Of a DNA stretch of 64,000 bases, positions 61,771-64,000 are shown piece after piece (position 1 is the stretch's first letter; the number at the start of each line of letters is the position of its first letter). The stretch is taken from assembly GCA_028335825.1 (NCBI GenBank), contig JAIOKI010000023.1, forward strand, positions 124,001-188,000, in the 5' to 3' direction. The notes beneath the pieces are model-generated. The model did no database searches and had not been told where the DNA came from. It worked only from the letters and a program-made list of their open reading frames with translations. The stretch comes from Nosema muscidifuracis. Lineage: Eukaryota; Microsporidia; Nosematidae. Made by a program: the position numbers and the translations under genes.

Positions 61771-64000
61771 CATATTAAAATTAAAAATTAATATAGAAGT
61801 AAAACCAATGGAACACCAAAACATCACTGCTAGACAAAAAATCAATATATCGCTTTACACGTCAGTATACCTGTACAGTCTCACTTATATGAGAAAACAA
61901 ATGTCACCTTAGGACTACTTATAGTCAAAATTATGAAGGCTAAAAATCTGCCAAAAGACAGATAGGAAGACATCTTATGACTACATACACAAATTAAAAA
62001 CATAACTCAGTCCAGCATAAGTATTACAATATCTTACCTGTTCTCTCTTATGTATAAATAAATAAAAATCTTTCTTTTAATAAATTAACTCACCCTTTCT
62101 ATTGCTTGATTATTTGCTATCTAATGATATAAATCAATTACTTGTACTCCAATCAAGCTCTCCGAGTCTATTATTAATATAATATTTCTATTCAAAATCA
62201 TTCTATCTAAGAACCTTATAATGTAATAGAGCCTTTAGGTTTATCTTAATTACACTTTAATCCATCATTGTTACCAAGATGTTATTTTGCTTTATTCTAG
62301 TTGCTTATTCTAGAAAATTTCAATATCAAAAATCTCCCTTTGAATATCAGCCTCAGTGATTTCCTAATACTTTATTGATCTTACCTGCTCTTGTACTTGA
62401 CATTCTCAAAGTTTACTAACATACATTAATAAAGGTACAAGTACACATTTTACTAAGATAGCCTTGAATCTTAGGTTAATACTATGATTTAACAATTTCA
62501 GTATGTAGATATTTCTTGTAACGCGCAGTTGTGTCTTTGACTAAACATTCTTCTGTGGTATTTCTTTTTATGAGAACATCTAGATATCTATATTCTTTAA
62601 TTCTTCAATATCAACAAAGTATTTATGTAGAGAGTAAAGACTTCTAATTACTTGAGTACTAGAATGTACAGCCCATTCTAATATTCCATTTTTTATATGT
62701 TCGATCTTCATTTTGTTATCAACAGCCTATTTTGAGATTTTCATGATTTTAGCTTCAAGATCAATGTCGCCATTTCCTAAAGCAACTATTTTATCAGCAA
62801 ACATAAGTACTGAAATTGTTGTATTTGTATTGGAATCAATAATCATTCTACGCCGTAAAGTATATCATTGATTAAGATGTTGAATAACAACGGCAATCTT
62901 TTTTGCTCCTTTAATGAAGCAATAGATATTAGATGCCTCGACTAAGATTTTAACTCACTTCATATTATTTTTATAGATAACATTTATCTTATTTATCAAG
63001 TAATTAGGAATATCATGTTTTCTAGCTTATTAAATAGTAAGTTATGATTAGCATTATCATAAGCTTTCTCAAAGTCTATGGAGTATATTAATGTACTTTT
63101 TTCTTTGTATTCGCTTATTTCTATTTCAAGTAGAGAAATAATTTGAACTATACATTTTTCCCTATTCAGAAACTCGCTTGATATTGGCTTGTTCAATATA
63201 TTGATTCTGACTATTCCAACTATTTTGAGATATATCTTATTAATTATGTTAATTAAAGGGATACCTTTATAATCAATTAAATTATATTTGCCATATTCCA
63301 TTATTCTTAAGAATTATCTCCACTGATATATCTATTTAGTTCAACTAGCATAAATTTAAAAAAACTATCTTTTACTTCATTACAAAACAGATGTGAGTAT
63401 AAAATTCATTTGGAATTTCATAGAAACCGACTGCTTTATTTTTATTACATTTCTTTAATGCATATATAAATTCTTCGGTTATCTCAAGAGATGCATCAGA
63501 AAGATTAGTTTTATTGTATACAATACTATCTACTTCATTTTTCGATGCTAAACAAACAAAAAATTTTTAACTTTTCTAGCTTTTTTTGGCATGTATGTAA
63601 AATACCGGCTTGATCAATTAGAACAACATTTTCAATCTAATGGAAGTACTCTTTGAGTTTTTAAACAATTTTCAGAATTCTCTTGATATATTACTTCTAA
63701 AAAGCTTTACAGCTTGTAAAGCCCAAAAAAACAGATTTATTTTTTCGAATCAGCTTTTTAGTTGCTTCTAATTAATTTAATTTCGTTAAAGTTTTTCATA
63801 ACAACTTTAGCTTCAAGCCTTTTTTATGACTTTGACGTATATTTATTCCATTGAGAATCATGAGTATATTTTTCTCTTCTGTAAATTCCTAAAGATCTAC
63901 AGCTTTTTCTTAGCTTGTTTATCATCCTGAGATTTTTAAGCATTCTTTTGTCGTTAACTAATTGATCCGAGACATCATAAACAGCTATTTTAATTTTCGG
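61771..64000 (-). pseudogene. Copy of the minus-strand LINE relic at 3,760-5,989 (cut by window end)
   Basis: Identical to 3,760-5,989. The RT remnant is at 62,996-63,301 (SIDFEKAYDNANHNLLFNKL) and the 3' UTR remnant near 61,870-62,040. The endonuclease part lies beyond the window edge. Confidence 0.85.

Larger units (their letters stand above)
58012..64000. repeat. Long direct repeat, copy 2 (period 58,011 bp)
   Basis: Same sequence as 1-5,989. The junction falls inside an AT-rich relic on the plus strand, with no terminal motif, telomere-like repeat or target duplication at 58,011/58,012. That fits an arbitrary cut in a circular or tandem structure better than a transposed segment. The contents are annotated again below as copies of the first 6 kb. 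Confidence 0.97.

Noticed and set aside
1-64000. CRISPR arrays, bacterial operons, ribosome binding sites, rho-independent terminators.
   Set aside because: The window is eukaryotic (microsporidian rRNA, LINEs, LTR elements) and no regularly spaced short repeats were seen. The hairpin at 25,346 is noted only as a structure.

Overview
The window is microsporidian. A complete rRNA unit lies on the minus strand: SSU (45,610-46,844), one ITS (45,394-45,609) and LSU (42,950-45,393). Three traits identify the group: a very short SSU (about 1.24 kb), a 5.8S-like sequence fused to the LSU 5' end with no ITS2, and the SSU 5' end typical of Microsporidia. Everything outside the rRNA and one LINE is very AT-rich. 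The SSU start recalls Nosema/Vairimorpha-type sequences from memory, but I cannot assign a genus.

The largest structural fact is that bases 1-5,989 recur at 58,012-64,000 in the same orientation, with a constant offset of 58,011 and no difference in any stretch I compared. The window is therefore slightly more than one turn of a 58,011-bp unit with one rRNA operon. It could be a tandem array of giant rDNA units, a circular molecule, or an assembly of circular or overlapping ends. The window alone cannot decide.

Apart from the rRNA genes I recognise no host gene. The rest is a dense layer of retroelements. (1) A two-ORF LINE (36,119-42,362, minus) looks intact. It has an ORF1 protein of about 729 residues and a 1,236-residue ORF2 with AP endonuclease, reverse transcriptase and a C-terminal CCHC finger. 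It abuts a 5'-truncated copy of itself (42,363-42,852), and both lie just downstream of the LSU in the rRNA sense. (2) Decayed relatives of this LINE lie at 1-2,500 (+), 3,760-6,900 (-), 13,850-14,200 (-), 32,708-33,743 (-) and 55,600-58,640 (+), and are repeated at 58,012-64,000. (3) LINE relics of a different, restriction-like-endonuclease type lie at 22,900-25,300 (+) and 50,400-54,110 (-), and another LINE relic lies at 10,500-13,500 (+). (4) Ty3/gypsy-type LTR fossils lie at about 7.1-9.7 kb, 25.4-28.6 kb, 28.6-31.8 kb, 33.9-36.1 kb and 47.6-55.3 kb. The last is probably interrupted by the 50.4-54.1 kb LINE. (5) Three miniature LTR elements have unusually short terminal repeats of 31-34, 52 and 79-80 bp; the third is flanked by a perfect 5-bp target-site duplication.

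Region by region: 1-7 kb LINE relics; 7-10 kb gypsy fossil; 10.5-13.5 kb LINE relic; 14.4-16.7 kb two miniature LTR elements; 16.7-22.9 kb unassigned AT-rich DNA; 22.9-25.3 kb LINE relic; 25.4-31.8 kb two oppositely oriented gypsy fossils; 32.7-33.7 kb chimeric LINE fragments; 33.9-36.1 kb gypsy fossil with a nested miniature element; 36.1-42.9 kb LINE and its truncated copy; 42.9-46.8 kb rRNA operon; 46.8-47.6 kb upstream spacer with a GC-richer island; 47.6-55.3 kb nested gypsy/LINE; 55.6-58 kb LINE relic leading into the repeated start.
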